Source of the DNA: Candidatus Colivivens caballi
GTDB lineage: Bacteria; Bacteroidota; Bacteroidia; Bacteroidales; Bacteroidaceae
Direction: 5' to 3'
DNA length: 32,081 nt
NCBI GenBank assembly: GCA_018065565.1
Contig: JAGHSZ010000127.1
Span: 1 to 32,081, forward strand
Shown here: piece after piece, positions 1 through 7,476 of the stretch
Layout: every line of letters begins with the position of its first letter
How positions within the stretch are numbered: the stretch's first letter is position 1
Position numbers and translations under genes: made by a program
Notes under the pieces: generated by a model
What the model saw: the letters and a program-made list of their open reading frames with translations, nothing else
What the model was told of the DNA's origin: nothing
Database searches by the model: none

Positions 1-647
1 ACTGTTGGAGAAATATCACCTGCTGCCTGGATGTCATCGAATGCCTGAACCATGCCGACAACTGTACCGAGGAATCCGAGAGATGGTGCCATTGCGATGA
101 ACAGTGTAATCCATGAGCAACCCTTTTCAAGGTTAGAAGCCTGAACTGCTCCGTAAGCAACTACTGCCTTTTCAACTGAGTCAGCACCGTCCTTCAGACG
201 CATAAGTCCCTGATAGCAGATAGATGCGATAGGACCACGAGTGTTACGGCATGCTTCCTTAGCCTTTTCTACATTGTCAGAGTCGAGTGCCTTTTCAACA
301 TCTTCGAGCATCTTATTTGTCTTAACATCAGCGAGTGCGAGGTAGATGATACGCTCGATGCAGAATGCGAGACCAATGATGAGTGCGAGAGCAACTGGGA
401 ACATCCAGCCTGCAGAACCTTCGATGAACTTTGTCTTGAGTTGCTTGTACATACCAACTTCTTCTACTTCTGGCTCTGGAGCCTCTGCAACTTCTTCTGC
501 TGCAGGTTCTTCTTCTGCAACAGCTGCAGAATCTACTTGCTCAACGGCAGCTGAGTCAACAGCTTCTTCGTCTTGAGCGAAAACTGACTGAGTCATTCCA
601 AGTGTGAAGACTCCCATAAGTGCAATAATTGCAAATACTTTTTTCAT
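1..647 (-). CDS. exbB: MotA/TolQ/ExbB proton channel family protein (partial, 3' end outside window)
   Basis: Reading from the ATG at 647 toward base 1 gives about 215 residues with no stop, so the C-terminal part lies outside the window. The protein opens with a signal-like hydrophobic segment ending in V-F-A-Q (about residues 4-25). An Ala/Glu/Pro-rich acidic linker follows (about 26-65), then a membrane helix (about 80-105) and the start of a second one. The second contains the family hallmark A-P-S-L-G-F-L-G-T-V-V-G-M near residues 186-198. ExbB/TolQ proteins form the inner-membrane proton channel that energises TonB or Tol. The partner genes (exbD type) would be expected beyond base 1. 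The TonB-type gene at 2913-3626 may be a functional partner, which is inference. The N-terminal extension is often seen in Bacteroidota members. The family is sure; ExbB rather than TolQ is likely. Confidence 0.88.
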   Translation of the reverse strand, partial: MKKVFAIIALMGVFTLGMTQSVFAQDEEAVDSAAVEQVDSAAVAEEEPAAEEVAEAPEPEVEEVGMYKQLKTKFIEGSAGWMFPVALALIIGLAFCIERIIYLALADVKTNKMLEDVEKALDSDNVEKAKEACRNTRGPIASICYQGLMRLKDGADSVEKAVVAYGAVQASNLEKGCSWITLFIAMAPSLGFLGTVVGMVQAFDDIQAAGDISPT

Positions 648-755
648 TGTTTTGATTGATTTTTTAAGATTAATACTTTATTTGTTAATTATTCTTTTAG
701 TTCTTGTTCATTGATTGATTATTGACTCTTGTCCTTGCGGATGAGAATACAATTG

Positions 756-843
756 CGGAGAGAGGGGGATTCGAACCCCCGAACCGCTTTGGACGGTTAC
801 ACGCTTTCCAGGCGTGCCTCTTCAGCCACTCGAGCATCTCTCC
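756..843 (-). tRNA. tRNA-Ser (anticodon GGA)
   Basis: The minus strand folds as a class II tRNA. The acceptor stem is GGAGAGA (843-837) paired with TCTCTCC (763-757). The anticodon stem CACGC/GCGTG carries the loop CTGGAAA, giving anticodon GGA, which reads UCC and UCU. It has a long variable arm typical of serine tRNAs and a T arm with GGTTCGAATCC. Base 756 gives discriminator G. The next bases read CAA and not CCA, so the CCA end is added after transcription. The gene lies 108 bases upstream of the exbB-like gene on the same strand. No clear separate promoter was recognised. Confidence 0.97.
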
Positions 844-1004
844 TTTTGTGGGGGCCAATTCCTATGTCCATGCTGTCAAATCTGTTCGTCGTAACGGCAT
901 CTTTTGACTGGCTTCTCTTGCATGATGACTCTAAATCGGTTGCAAATTACAACTTTTTTACGAGTTCACCGCTAATTCAGCAACAAAAATACGCATTTTT
1001 TTTG

Positions 1005-1793
1005 TTATAGAATGCATTTTAGTGCATTTTTCTTTGTTTGCATAGCAATATTTGTTGTTTCACAGTCGTAAATTTCACTTAGACGGGTCACTGTTGCTAC
1101 TATAAATGCGCTTTCGTTGCGTTTGCCTCTGTATGGTACGGGGGCGAGGTATGGAGAGTCGGTCTCGACTACAATACGCGAAAGTGGAACGACTTGGCGG
1201 AGTACTTCTGGCAATGTGGATTTCTTAAATGTCAAGACTCCTCCGATGCCTAACATGAAGTTTGGGAAACTCAGCAGTTGCTCTGCTTCTTCTGCTGTGC
1301 CGCTAAAACAATGAAAAACTCCGCGCAGATTGTCTTTGCGGTGATGTTCCATGACTTCGACCAGTTCCTTGTGGGCGTTTCGTGCATGTATCATCAGTGG
1401 CATGCCATAGTTGGCAGCCCATTGCACTTGCTGTTCGAAGGCGTCAATCTGCTGACGACGGTATGTGTCGTCCCAGTAAAAGTCCAGCCCCACCTCGCCA
1501 ATTGCACAGAAATGTATGGCGGACGATGACAGTAGATTGTCTGTCAGCATCTTATGGAGCGTGGTTAACTGTTGGACATAGTCTTCTTTTACTTCTTCGG
1601 GGTGTAGGCCTATCATCGGGATGAAATAGTCGGGATGCTCGGTGCATAGTTGCATGAGCCGCTGCATACCTTCTACATTGATTGCTGGCAGAAGTATCTT
1701 TTCCACTTCTGCTTCCTTTGCCCGTGCAATTACCTCGTTGAGGTCTTCGACGAATTCGTCTCCGTCGAGATGTGAATGGGTGTCGATTATCAT
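1005..1793 (-). CDS. tatD: TatD family metal-dependent hydrolase
   Basis: The 262-residue protein begins M-I-I-D-T-H-S-H-L-D, the metal-binding H-x-H motif of TatD amidohydrolases. It also has G-E-V-G-L-D (about residues 98-103), a histidine in M-I-H-A (about 133-136), F-H-C-F-S-G (about 160-165) and E-T-D-S-P-Y (about 211-216), which supply the other metal ligands. TatD proteins are cytoplasmic TIM-barrel enzymes with 3'-5' exonuclease or DNase activity, proposed to act in DNA repair or RNA quality control. Length is normal for the family. The ATG at 1793 shares one base with the stop of the upstream polyprenyl synthetase gene (TAATG), so the two are almost certainly translationally coupled. 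The last codons contain a short inverted repeat near 1012-1029. Confidence 0.92.
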   Translation of the reverse strand: MIIDTHSHLDGDEFVEDLNEVIARAKEAEVEKILLPAINVEGMQRLMQLCTEHPDYFIPMIGLHPEEVKEDYVQQLTTLHKMLTDNLLSSSAIHFCAIGEVGLDFYWDDTYRRQQIDAFEQQVQWAANYGMPLMIHARNAHKELVEVMEHHRKDNLRGVFHCFSGTAEEAEQLLSFPNFMLGIGGVLTFKKSTLPEVLRQVVPLSRIVVETDSPYLAPVPYRGKRNESAFIVATVTRLSEIYDCETTNIAMQTKKNALKCIL

Positions 1794-2788
1794 TACTTGT
1801 TTCGACCTAAGAGTTTGTCTGCGAAATCTTTAAGTTCTGTCTTCTTGCTTTCTGCAACATTTACTTGTTCAAGTTCTGCAAGTGCGTCGGCAAACAACTG
1901 TTCAATCTTTGCCTGGCAGAAGTCTTTAATCTTGACATTGTTGTAGATTGCTGTGACTGACTTAATCTTTTCTTCGGGGATGAATTCCTTTGCATTTATC
2001 CATTTCAGCAGTTCTGCCTTGTCGTCACCTTCTGCCTTTTGAAGGGCGTTGATGAGCATAAATGTCTTTTTGTTGCAAAGAATGTCGCCTCCGATTTTTT
2101 TTCCAAACACTGCGGGGTCGCCATATACGTCGAGCAGGTCGTCCTGAAGCTGGAAGGCAAGTCCCATCTTCTCGCCAAAAGTATAGAGATGCTGTGTGTC
2201 AGCATCTGGTGCATCTGCAAGTTGTGCCCCGATTTTGAGCGCACATGACAGTAGAAGCGAGGTCTTCAAACGAATCATCTCCATGTATTCTTCTTCGCAT
2301 ACATCGTTGCGTGACTCGAAATCGACATCGTATTGCTGTCCGTCGCACACTCCGAGGGTGGCTTTGTTGAATGTGCCAAGTGCGCGGAGTAGGGTGTGTG
2401 GATTGGCATTTCCACCTGCCGTGCTGTTTGTTACGAATAGGTGGTAGGCAAGGATAAGCATTGCATCGCCTGACAGTATTGCGGTGTTGTCGTTCCATTT
2501 CTTGTGGACTGTGAGGTTGCCGCGTCGCATGTCTGCACGGTCCATCAGGTCGTCATGGAGCAGTGTGAAGTTGTGATATGTTTCCAGTGCTATGGCTTGT
2601 GGCAAAATGCTCTCGGTGTCCTCTTTGTATAGATTATATGCCATGAGCATGAGAAGCGGGCGCAGGCGTTTGCCTCCAAGTGACAATATGTACTTTATTG
2701 GTGCATACAGACCTTCGGGTTGCTCTGGATATTGGAACTTGTCGATGTATGAAGTGATGCTTTCTAATAGTTGTTGTTGATTTTTCAT
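1793..2788 (-). CDS. Polyprenyl (isoprenyl) diphosphate synthase
   Basis: The 331-residue protein is a trans-prenyltransferase that condenses isopentenyl diphosphate onto an allylic diphosphate. Both aspartate-rich motifs are present: the first in H-D-D-L-M-D-R-A-D-M-R-R-G (about residues 77-89), the second in Q-L-Q-D-D-L-L-D-V-Y-G-D (about 212-223). The substrate motif G-G-K-R-L-R-P appears near residue 38. Length fits farnesyl, geranylgeranyl or longer-chain synthases; chain length cannot be read safely from sequence alone. It probably feeds quinone or undecaprenyl carrier synthesis. The stop overlaps the tatD start. The fit to the family is strong but a specific symbol such as ispA or ispB is not justified. 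Confidence 0.93.
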   Translation of the reverse strand: MKNQQQLLESITSYIDKFQYPEQPEGLYAPIKYILSLGGKRLRPLLMLMAYNLYKEDTESILPQAIALETYHNFTLLHDDLMDRADMRRGNLTVHKKWNDNTAILSGDAMLILAYHLFVTNSTAGGNANPHTLLRALGTFNKATLGVCDGQQYDVDFESRNDVCEEEYMEMIRLKTSLLLSCALKIGAQLADAPDADTQHLYTFGEKMGLAFQLQDDLLDVYGDPAVFGKKIGGDILCNKKTFMLINALQKAEGDDKAELLKWINAKEFIPEEKIKSVTAIYNNVKIKDFCQAKIEQLFADALAELEQVNVAESKKTELKDFADKLLGRNK

Positions 2789-2858
2789 GATGTATCGGTG
2801 GTTGTTTGCTTCATGAGTCGTTGACTATGTGTGCATGAAGCGTTGTTTATATATAATA

Positions 2859-2888
2859 TAAGGTGTGCCAAACTGATGGCACACCTTA
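2859..2888 (-). terminator. Hairpin terminator downstream of the TonB-type gene
   Basis: A perfect 12-bp inverted repeat (arms TAAGGTGTGCCA and TGGCACACCTTA, 6-base loop) lies 24 bases beyond the stop of the TonB-type gene and before the polyprenyl synthetase gene. The minus strand beyond it is AT-rich but has no pure T run, so termination efficiency is uncertain. Confidence 0.65.
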
Positions 2889-2912
2889 TTGTTATTGCGC
2901 TTAACTAATGGG

Positions 2913-3626
2913 TTATGCAAGACGGAATGATACAGGAACTGTATATTTCACGCGTACTGGTTTGCCGCGCTGCTTTCCTGGTGTCCACTTAGGCATTGCC
3001 TTGATGACGCGCATCGCTTCTTTGTCGCATGCAGCATCAAGAGACTTGATGACCTTTGGATCTACGATTGAACCGTCCTTGTTTACAACGAATTCGATGA
3101 TTGACTTACCCTGTATGCCATTTTCTTGTGCTGATGCAGGATATTTGATGTTCTTGCCAAGGTACTGGAGAAGTGCTTCCATTCCACCTGGGAATTCAGG
3201 CATCTGTTCTACAACCTGGAAGATTTCGTCTTCGTCTGAGTCACCGCCTGTTACCATTGGACCTGCTACTACTGGACCTGAAACTGGTGCAGATGGACCT
3301 GTGATTGCTTCGTTGGTGTCTTCTGAAGTCTGAATTGTTTCTTCTTCGATTTCCTCGTTGTTGTCAACGATGTCGAGGATTTCTGCAACCTGAGGAACCT
3401 CTGCTGGTGGAGGTGGGGCTGCGGTGAAGATTGGTTGTGTCACTGGTGGAACTTCCTCTTCCATTTGTGCATAAGAGGCAACGAGTGGTTTCTCGGTCTC
3501 TCTGTATTCGTGCGTTGTCCATTCAAACGCAGCGAACATAGCACCGAGGGCAAAGATGTAACCAAGGAGTAAACTGGTACTCTTTTGTCCTTCGAGGTCG
3601 GCTTTTTTAGATTTCTTAATTTCCAT
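2913..3626 (-). CDS. tonB: TonB-type energy transducer protein
   Basis: The 237-residue protein has a short basic N-terminus and one membrane helix (about residues 18-37). A periplasmic linker rich in Pro, Glu, Val and Gly follows (about 55-135). The C-terminal TonB domain (about 140-237) contains F-P-G-G-M-E-A-L-L-Q-Y-L, Y-P, G-I-Q-G-K and a terminal V-P-V-S-F-R-L. TonB spans the periplasm and transfers energy from an ExbB-ExbD motor to outer-membrane TonB-dependent transporters. The F-P-G-G form of the C-terminal domain is common in Bacteroidota. The gene stands alone, with a hairpin downstream and a candidate -7 box upstream. Paralogues are numerous in these bacteria, so which transporters it serves is unknown. 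Confidence 0.9.
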   Translation of the reverse strand: MEIKKSKKADLEGQKSTSLLLGYIFALGAMFAAFEWTTHEYRETEKPLVASYAQMEEEVPPVTQPIFTAAPPPPAEVPQVAEILDIVDNNEEIEEETIQTSEDTNEAITGPSAPVSGPVVAGPMVTGGDSDEDEIFQVVEQMPEFPGGMEALLQYLGKNIKYPASAQENGIQGKSIIEFVVNKDGSIVDPKVIKSLDAACDKEAMRVIKAMPKWTPGKQRGKPVRVKYTVPVSFRLA

Positions 3627-3679
3627 AGGTTATGCTTAGTTTTGTTTATTCTAAGAGAGTTTTGACTGCTATTCGAGAG

Positions 3680-3687
3680 CAAATGTA
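3680..3687 (-). promoter_or_regulatory. Candidate -7 promoter box for the TonB-type gene
   Basis: The minus strand reads TACATTTGC, matching TAnnTTTG, 54 bases upstream of the ATG. No good -33 TTTG is present at the right distance, so this is a weaker call than the other promoters in the window. Confidence 0.4.
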
Positions 3688-3755
3688 CTACTTTTTTTTC
3701 ATTCGACACTTATTTCGTGTGCTTTTTTTGCAAAAAACTGTCAAAAAATGTGCAT

Positions 3756-6446
3756 TTATGCTTGTTTTGGTGTGTTTCCGTTTACAATGGAACGAATGTT
3801 GACATCTTGTTGTGGGAATGGAATCTCTATGTTGTTAGCATTGAGAATGTCGTAGATTGCCTCTCGAACCTGTGCCGTGAATGTGTTCTTTTGTTCGACG
3901 AGTGGCCACAGCACTACTTCAAGGTCAACGCTGCTTTCTCCGAAGTTTGAGAAGAGCACACTGACACTTTTTCCTGGTGAGAGGATTGGCTGTCCATTGA
4001 TGGTGCGCTCGGCAAGTGGCTGTATTGCGTCGATGATGAGTTGGCGTACTTTGTCAACATTGCTGCCGTATGCCACTCCCACTGCGACCTTGATCATCTC
4101 GTAATTGTGGTTACGTGTGAGGTTCTTGAAGTTCTTATTAAATAATGATGTGTTGAGGAATGCAATGACTGAACCGTCGTATGTGACAATCTGTGTGGAT
4201 TGATATGTGATGGTTTCTACTTTTCCCTGGATACCGTCGCATTCGATGTAGTCGCCAACGCGAAGGCGTCCTGCCATGAGGCTTATGCCATAGAAGAAGT
4301 TTTCGAGAAGGTCCTTCATGGCGAAACCCATACCTGTTGCGAGACCTGCTCCGACCACTTCGATGCCGCTGCGTGGCACTTTGAGAAGTACAAGGGTGAA
4401 GATGATGTATATGCCCCAGATGATAATGGCGATGACATTGCGTGCCAGTGCTTCATTGTAGTCGCCGTTGCCTCGTTCAATGGCTTGGTGCTTGCGGTAT
4501 AGGATGTAAACCGACTTGATGATGTGGTTGATGTAGCGGAAGATGTAAAGAACCATGAGCGCAACGCCAATCTTGTTGATTGACAACTGAATGACATTCT
4601 CCTGGTCGATGAAGTTGTAGTTGAACAGCTCTTTGCACTTGTCGGTCATTTCGAAGATGTCTGCTGCCCAGTAGATTGATGCGATGAATGACAGCAGTCC
4701 GGCAACAGGGATGAGTGTTTTGAGTGACAAGTCGTAGAACCATGTGCGGTTGATGAACTTGCCGCGCTTGATGTCCTTCTTCATGCTTTCGGTCCCGACA
4801 TGGTTGTACAAGCGCTTCTTTTCCGAGAATGTCTTTCCGCTAACGATGATTTGCTTGGTCATTACCTTGTCTTCATACATTTGTATGAGGTCGTAGCAGC
4901 ATGTGATGGTCTGGATGGCTGCTAACTGGAATGTCCACCAGATGATGATCTGGACTGCCATAAGTGTGTAACCAGCCCATGAACAGCCTGTTGATACTAT
5001 CATAACTGCGAGCGAAATGCCTGAATAGAGCAGGTCGATGACTGGAAGGGACTGCTTGCTTTTTTGGAATGATATGTGCTGCCAGATGGTGAATAACAGC
5101 AGCAATGGTGGGCAAATGAGGTTGACCAGTGTGTTAGGGATGAGAACGATTCGGAAGAAGATGACGACGAGTGCCATCCAGAGGAAAGGCATGTTGATGC
5201 TTATGCCGTGGCGTGCCTGTTCTGGGGTGAGACGGATGAGGAGTGAAATGAGGATTGCTTCGATGAGCCAAGCAAAGTTAATCATCAGTTCGGTGGCCAT
5301 GATGAGGAGGTTGAACGAGATGAACTGCTTGACGATGGTCAGTGCGATGGCAAAAATGGCGATGCCGACAGCGAAGACCAGAAGGTTGCGATGGCTGCTG
5401 AAACTGTCTTTGCTCAGTCCGAGGGTGCCCTCGAAGAAGTGGTGCTGTATGTGCTTGGCTGCTCTTGGGAAAAGTTTCTTTGTCAACCATGGTATGAACC
5501 GTAGCAGCAGGTTGCTGAGTGCGGTTGCAATGAAGATGTAGAACAGCATGAAGATGCTGACAGCAAGCACAATTGGACCTCGCCATTCTGAACGGCTTTC
5601 CTTATCGGTTCCGAATGGCTTGTATTTCGATATGATGTCTTTCTTTGCTTGTGCTATCTGTGACGGCAACTGGGCAAGCACTTTGAAGTAGTTGTTTGTC
5701 CCGTCCTTGAAGATGTTTCTTTGCAGTTCATCGTAGCGTCGTTTTGTGTATGAACTGAGGTTCTTGATCTTTTCGGAAACTATGCCGTAGTACTGCTTGT
5801 CTTTTTCAATGCTTATGAGGATGCGTGCAAGGTTGTTGCGCAGTGCTTTCGCAAAGACGAGGCACTGTTCGCGGTCAGCTTGTTCTTGTTCGTTGAGGAT
5901 GAATGGCTCATCAATGACTTCGCTTGTTGTGTCATTGAGGATGGAGTCGTCGATGGCTTGAATGAGTTCCGTCTCGGCACTGACCTTGTTCGGGTTGTCG
6001 ATGATGCTTGGCGGCAGCTCTTTCAGTGATATGATAAGACTGTCGTATCGTGCTATTTCATTGATGATGCGGTAGTGTATCTTGTTGTATGGCAGAGTGT
6101 CGTTGCTGAGCTGGTTGTAGAGCTTTGATGCTTGTGAACATGCATATGCAATGTCGAAGGTGAAGTCGTGTTTCTGTGAGTAGAGCATGAGGCTGATTTG
6201 CTCAGACTGCTGCATAAGGCTGACGAGGCGTTCGTGCTGCTGGGCACTTGATACTTCATAGCGTTTCATCAGCGACTTCTGTTCCTTATAAGAATTTTCG
6301 AGTTCCATCTTAAGCACATTGATGGTCTTGTCGAGATTCTTCTCTTTAAGAACGGCTTGTGATGGAACTGCGATGATGAGCAACAATGCTGCAACCAGTG
6401 TGCGGAGTGCAGCTGATGCTGTGTGTGTGCTTGATTTGTTAATCAT
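3756..6446 (-). CDS. Large MscS-family mechanosensitive ion channel
   Basis: The start at 6446 gives 896 residues: it begins M-I-N-K, followed by a clear signal peptide ending near P-S-Q-A, and overlaps the upstream stop by 8 bases (ATGATTAA). A longer reading from 6512 would bury the signal peptide and overlap by 74 bases, so it was rejected. After the signal comes a periplasmic, charged, partly coiled-coil region (to about residue 285). About ten hydrophobic helices follow. The C-terminal MscS core (about residues 700-896) has a Gly/Ala-rich pore helix A-G-L-A-T-G-M-G-F-A, then R-V-G-D-Y-I-E-C-D-G and the beta and alpha-beta domains. Such channels open under membrane tension and release solutes during osmotic downshock. 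Architecture resembles MscK or large YbdG-like members. The substrate range is unknown. Confidence 0.88.
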   Translation of the reverse strand: MINKSSTHTASAALRTLVAALLLIIAVPSQAVLKEKNLDKTINVLKMELENSYKEQKSLMKRYEVSSAQQHERLVSLMQQSEQISLMLYSQKHDFTFDIAYACSQASKLYNQLSNDTLPYNKIHYRIINEIARYDSLIISLKELPPSIIDNPNKVSAETELIQAIDDSILNDTTSEVIDEPFILNEQEQADREQCLVFAKALRNNLARILISIEKDKQYYGIVSEKIKNLSSYTKRRYDELQRNIFKDGTNNYFKVLAQLPSQIAQAKKDIISKYKPFGTDKESRSEWRGPIVLAVSIFMLFYIFIATALSNLLLRFIPWLTKKLFPRAAKHIQHHFFEGTLGLSKDSFSSHRNLLVFAVGIAIFAIALTIVKQFISFNLLIMATELMINFAWLIEAILISLLIRLTPEQARHGISINMPFLWMALVVIFFRIVLIPNTLVNLICPPLLLLFTIWQHISFQKSKQSLPVIDLLYSGISLAVMIVSTGCSWAGYTLMAVQIIIWWTFQLAAIQTITCCYDLIQMYEDKVMTKQIIVSGKTFSEKKRLYNHVGTESMKKDIKRGKFINRTWFYDLSLKTLIPVAGLLSFIASIYWAADIFEMTDKCKELFNYNFIDQENVIQLSINKIGVALMVLYIFRYINHIIKSVYILYRKHQAIERGNGDYNEALARNVIAIIIWGIYIIFTLVLLKVPRSGIEVVGAGLATGMGFAMKDLLENFFYGISLMAGRLRVGDYIECDGIQGKVETITYQSTQIVTYDGSVIAFLNTSLFNKNFKNLTRNHNYEMIKVAVGVAYGSNVDKVRQLIIDAIQPLAERTINGQPILSPGKSVSVLFSNFGESSVDLEVVLWPLVEQKNTFTAQVREAIYDILNANNIEIPFPQQDVNIRSIVNGNTPKQA

Positions 6447-7134
6447 TTGCAACGAGTTTCTTGAGTTTGTCGTATATGCTGTTGACGATGGCTCTTGGCT
6501 TGCTGTCTTCACCGATTTCGTCGCTGATGTAGTCGCCGTCGCCCATTGCTGTGACTGTTTCTTCGCTTTGCAGGTTTGTGATTACGAAGTTTGAGTCTGA
6601 TTCATCTTCGTTCATGTAGTTTGTCAGTTGTTCGTTCAAACGGTGACGGGTGCTGCGCAGAGAACCTTCGATGCCGCCATTGCGCTTGAATACTATGTAG
6701 CGGCGCTGTCCCTGGATGTGTGCGTACTTGATGTCGCGTCCAAGGGCATGTAGTGTCGGGCCGAGATGGATTACTGCATCCACCATTTTGTGTGCAGTCC
6801 ATACAATGCCTTTCCATGTGTATGTTGCCAGCCATACAATGCCAAACCACAATGCTTGTGCAGTCAGTTGCAGTGCGCTCATGACATAGCGGAATGCACA
6901 GTACATGATGTGGCTGAACTCTCTGCGTTTTTCTCGTGTGCCCGATGCATTCCAGAACTGGATGAATGCTTTTGTCAGGGCTACGAGTAGTTTGCCTGTC
7001 AGCTTGATGATCTGCACAATGATGCGAATGGTCCGAGTGACAAACTGCAACATCAGTTTCATCAACAGGACACTTATGTCGGACAGCATCTGCACGACGG
7101 ATGTATGGTCATTGTTTTGACTTATAGAATTCAT
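6439..7134 (-). CDS. Hypothetical membrane-associated protein coupled to the MscS channel
   Basis: I do not recognise this 231-residue protein. The N-terminal half holds two long hydrophobic, basic-punctuated helices (about residues 15-62 and 76-120). The C-terminal half is soluble: a basic stretch (about 130-170) followed by an acidic tail with repeated Glu, Asp and Ser. The start at 7134 is preceded by a TAACTTTG box. The stop overlaps the MscS start by 8 bases, so the two are very probably translationally coupled, which suggests a role linked to that channel or its membrane environment (inference only). No catalytic motif is visible. Trp-rich turns in the second hydrophobic segment suggest interfacial helices rather than plain membrane spans. 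Confidence 0.7.
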   Translation of the reverse strand: MNSISQNNDHTSVVQMLSDISVLLMKLMLQFVTRTIRIIVQIIKLTGKLLVALTKAFIQFWNASGTREKRREFSHIMYCAFRYVMSALQLTAQALWFGIVWLATYTWKGIVWTAHKMVDAVIHLGPTLHALGRDIKYAHIQGQRRYIVFKRNGGIEGSLRSTRHRLNEQLTNYMNEDESDSNFVITNLQSEETVTAMGDGDYISDEIGEDSKPRAIVNSIYDKLKKLVAND

Positions 7135-7173
7135 GTAATATCGAAATTTATAGACAATTTAATACTTTCTGCC

Positions 7174-7181
7174 GCAAAGTT
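7174..7181 (-). promoter_or_regulatory. Candidate -7 promoter box for the MscS two-gene unit
   Basis: The minus strand reads TAACTTTGC, an exact TAnnTTTG match, 40 bases upstream of the ATG at 7134. A -33 TTTG is not evident at 19-21 bases. Confidence 0.5.
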
Positions 7182-7352
7182 ACAAAAATATATTTATACG
7201 AGAATAAATGTTTTGGTATTTTTTGCTTACCAAAACGGTATTTTTTTGCTACAAACCAATTATTTGTACCTTATTGGCTCAATGAAAGGTTTTAGGGATG
7301 GCACAAAGTCAATAAATGCTTTGGAAACTAATGTGTGTATATCAGTGCCGTG

Positions 7353-7453
7353 ACAAGTGCAGGTTCGGGGTCTGACAAGTGCAGCTTCGATGCCTGACAA
7401 GTGCAGGTTAAGCCTTCGACAACCATAGGTGAGCCCCCCTGACAAGCGCTTGT
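7353..7453. repeat. 22-bp-period palindromic repeat array (ACAAGCGCTTGT type)
   Basis: Five units have centres at 7358.5, 7380.5, 7402.5, 7424.5 and 7447.5, so the period is 22, 22, 22 and then 23 bases. Three units begin TGACAAGTGCAG. The last contains the perfect palindrome ACAAGCGCTTGT. The fourth is degenerate (ACAACCATAGGT). The array sits between the promoter region of the MscS unit and the 3' end of the GH2 gene. It belongs to the same phased family as the arrays near 14.7, 17.2 and 28.1 kb. The rest of the gap at 7182-7350 shows nothing recognisable. Confidence 0.8.
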
Positions 7454-7476
7454 GCAGAGCCCCGTAAATGGATGTC

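Noticed and set aside
6447..6512. Longer N-terminus of the MscS-type channel
   Set aside because: It would place a polar stretch before a clear signal peptide and overlap the upstream gene by 74 bases.
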